Of a stretch of DNA of 32,833 bases, positions 31,868-32,833 are shown in pieces. This DNA comes from an uncultured Ruminococcus sp. Lineage in GTDB: Bacteria; Bacillota; Clostridia; Oscillospirales; Acutalibacteraceae. Each line of letters begins with the position of its first letter. Position 1 is the first letter of the stretch. Below the pieces are notes generated by a model that was not told the origin of the DNA, searched no databases, and saw nothing but the letters and a program-made list of their open reading frames with translations. The stretch covers positions 1-32,833 of the forward strand of contig CACWKB010000018.1 of NCBI GenBank assembly GCA_902761375.1, read 5' to 3'. A program made the position numbers and the translations under genes.

Positions 31868-32521
31868 TTGAAAAAGCTTGTAATAATCGGTTTTGACGGC
31901 ACTATTGCGGACACCTCGCCGGGAATACTGTACTGCATGAACATGACCGCGATCTCCATGGGCTACAAGCCCGTGGCTCACGACGCGCTCTACGGAGTCA
32001 TCGGCGTTTCGCTTGAGCAGGGCTTTAGAAGCCTTTACGGGATGAAGGAGGACGAGATAGAGTACGCCATGAACAACTACAGCAAGCTCTACTCCATGAA
32101 GGGCGAGGAGATGATCCTCATCTATGACGGGATCGCCGAAGCCCTCGCAAAGCTGAAAAATGCCGGCTGTAAGCTTGCGCTCGTCACCCAGAAGAACGAG
32201 AAATTCCTCAACAATATGCTCTCCGTCTACCGCAGCATCGGCAGCCTGTTCGACCTCGTCTGCGCCACCAATGTAGACGTGGACATCGAAAAGACCGATA
32301 TGCTGCGCAACGCCTGCAGCACGCTCGGGATCCCGATCGAGGACTGCGTGTTCATAGGCGACAGCTACGTAGACGCCCTCGCCGCCAGAGAGATCGGAAT
32401 GGACTTTGCCGCCGCGCTGTACGGCTGGGGCTTCCGCAGCGAGGAGGACGCCGAGCAGTATAACTGCAGGGCATACCTCGGCAAAGCAAGCGAAATCTAT
32501 ATCAAGCTGTCGTCGCTTTAG
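31868..32521 (+). CDS. HAD-superfamily protein (phosphoglycolate phosphatase-like), likely lacking the nucleophile
   Basis: 217-residue HAD subfamily IA protein. Start is TTG at 31868, with GAGGTGA seven bases upstream; the two nearby ATGs are out of frame. Motif I should be DxDGT but reads Gly8-Phe-Asp10-Gly-Thr (IIGFDGTIADT): the nucleophilic Asp is Gly, while the second Asp remains. Motif II has Thr in LALVTQKN, motif III would be the Lys in IEKTD (KP is usual), motif IV is intact (FIGDSYVDALAAREIGM). The helical cap is present. Without the nucleophile it should not be a normal phosphatase; it may be a binding or regulatory pseudo-enzyme. One base change (GAT to GGT at 31890) would explain it. 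Confidence 0.85.
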   Translation: MKKLVIIGFDGTIADTSPGILYCMNMTAISMGYKPVAHDALYGVIGVSLEQGFRSLYGMKEDEIEYAMNNYSKLYSMKGEEMILIYDGIAEALAKLKNAGCKLALVTQKNEKFLNNMLSVYRSIGSLFDLVCATNVDVDIEKTDMLRNACSTLGIPIEDCVFIGDSYVDALAAREIGMDFAAALYGWGFRSEEDAEQYNCRAYLGKASEIYIKLSSL

Positions 32522-32537
32522 AGCGGCGGCAGTTTTT
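32507..32537 (+). terminator. Intrinsic terminator overlapping the end of the HAD gene
   Basis: CTGTCGTCGCT pairs with AGCGGCGGCAG (G-T pairs allowed), followed by T5. The stop codon lies in the loop, so the last codons are part of the stem. Confidence 0.8.
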
Positions 32538-32562
32538 GCATGATCCGCGGTCAGACCGGCTA

Positions 32563-32591
32563 TTGACAAAGCCGCGGATTTAAGCTATAAT
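32563..32591 (+). promoter_or_regulatory. Perfect-consensus promoter of the tRNA-Pro locus
   Basis: TTGACA at 32563-32568, exactly 17 bases, TATAAT at 32586-32591. The predicted start lies a few bases before the first tRNA-Pro copy. Confidence 0.82.
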
Positions 32592-32604
32592 CAATAGCAG
32601 CAAT

Positions 32605-32647
32605 CGGGGTGTAGCGCAGCTGGTAGCGCGCCTGCTTTGGGAGCATG
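32605..32647 (+). pseudogene. Broken tRNA-Pro(UGG), 5' half only
   Basis: Acceptor 5' strand CGGGGTG, D arm (GCGC AGCTGGTA GCGC) and anticodon arm CCTGC-TTTGGGA-GCA are those of tRNA-Pro(UGG). After GCA the sequence leaves the tRNA: GCATG instead of GCAGG, no GTTCGAATCC T loop and no CACCCCG acceptor strand. ACCGG-GTTTG-CCGGT (32650-32664) imitates a T arm but cannot complete a tRNA. Confidence 0.8.
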
Positions 32648-32795
32648 TAACCGGGTTTGCCGGTCGGCTTTCTTTGACAGGCAAAAATCCGCATAAAATC
32701 TGGCTTTTGGGGATAGTTCCACCCCTCAGACAAAGGTCGAAAAACAGCTTTGACCACATGTCTGACCACAACTCCGACCACATTTCAGATTATTT
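32648..32795. other. Non-coding insert between two tRNA-Pro copies
   Basis: No gene seen. It holds three GACCACA repeats at its 3' end and replaces the 3' half of the first tRNA copy. Probably an edge of an integrated element or its scar (inference). Confidence 0.5.
32752..32782 (+). repeat. Three GACCACA repeats with 12-bp period
   Basis: GACCACA at 32752-32758, 32764-32770 and 32776-32782, spaced exactly 12 bp. Regular short repeats beside an attachment site are typical of recombinase arm-binding sites. Confidence 0.75.
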
Positions 32796-32833
32796 CGGGG
32801 TGTAGCGCAGTTGGTAGCGCGCCTGCTTTGGGA
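32796..32833 (+). tRNA. tRNA-Pro(UGG), 3' end beyond the window
   Basis: Acceptor strand, D arm and anticodon loop TTTGGGA are present; the window stops inside the anticodon arm. It matches the broken copy at 32605 except for one D-loop base (AGTTGG against AGCTGG). Confidence 0.8.

Noticed and set aside
32560..32781. Minus-strand small ORF over the tRNA-Pro region
   Set aside because: It covers the promoter and tRNA sequence, with no ribosome site or domain.

Overview
The window looks like chromosomal DNA from an anaerobic, spore-forming, Gram-positive gut or rumen bacterium of the Oscillospiraceae, most like Ruminococcus (inference). The evidence is two secreted proteins with C-terminal type I dockerins, an LPXTG surface pilin, SpoIIID and CotF-like spore coat genes, class III ribonucleotide reductase (NrdD/NrdG), an ATP-type PEP carboxykinase and an aspS-gatCAB cluster. 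Base composition is moderately GC-rich, with AT-rich intergenic gaps in which sigma-A promoters and intrinsic terminators can be read directly.

Layout. 1-1101: 3' part of an isopeptide/LPXTG pilin gene carrying an apparent frameshift near base 100. 1284-5700: a membrane YdcF-like protein, spoIIID (minus), a secreted transglutaminase-dockerin protein, two spore coat genes (minus) and a small lipoprotein (minus). 5978-10399: pckA, a helical-bundle protein (minus), an esterase, a PduL-type phosphotransacylase (minus) and a family 4 uracil-DNA glycosylase. 10595-15689: aspS-gatC-gatA-gatB, which probably makes Asn-tRNA(Asn) and/or Gln-tRNA(Gln) indirectly; AspRS carries the His that marks non-discriminating enzymes. 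15735-19722: a two-gene unit behind a perfect sigma-A promoter, coding for a zinc-ribbon protein with a QPVR/QPER repeat linker and a 1023-residue membrane protein that combines a zinc ribbon, a subtilisin-like protease and a von Willebrand A domain. I consider this pair the best candidate for an undescribed system here.

19776-19889 is a promoter-to-terminator unit without a convincing ORF, a candidate small RNA. 19966-22439 is a zinc-type efflux operon on the minus strand (ArsR/SmtB repressor with an alpha5 zinc-site motif, P1B-ATPase, and a 12-2-12 operator at the start point). glyQS follows (minus). 24023-26191 is a dockerin protein with putative starch-binding modules and ten EPTT repeats, followed by two near-identical and one degraded copy of an 80-bp tandem repeat. 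26433-30122: a Crp/Fnr regulator divergent from nrdD-nrdG, with one perfect palindrome between them centred at -41.5 of the predicted nrdD promoter. 30126-32521: an O-antigen-ligase-like membrane protein (minus) and a HAD-family protein whose catalytic Asp position is Gly.

32563-32833: a strong promoter leads into a tRNA-Pro(UGG) copy broken inside its anticodon arm, then about 150 bp of unrelated sequence with three 12-bp-spaced GACCACA repeats, then a second tRNA-Pro copy cut by the window end. This looks like the scar or edge of an integrated element. All family calls are from reading the sequence; no database search was run.
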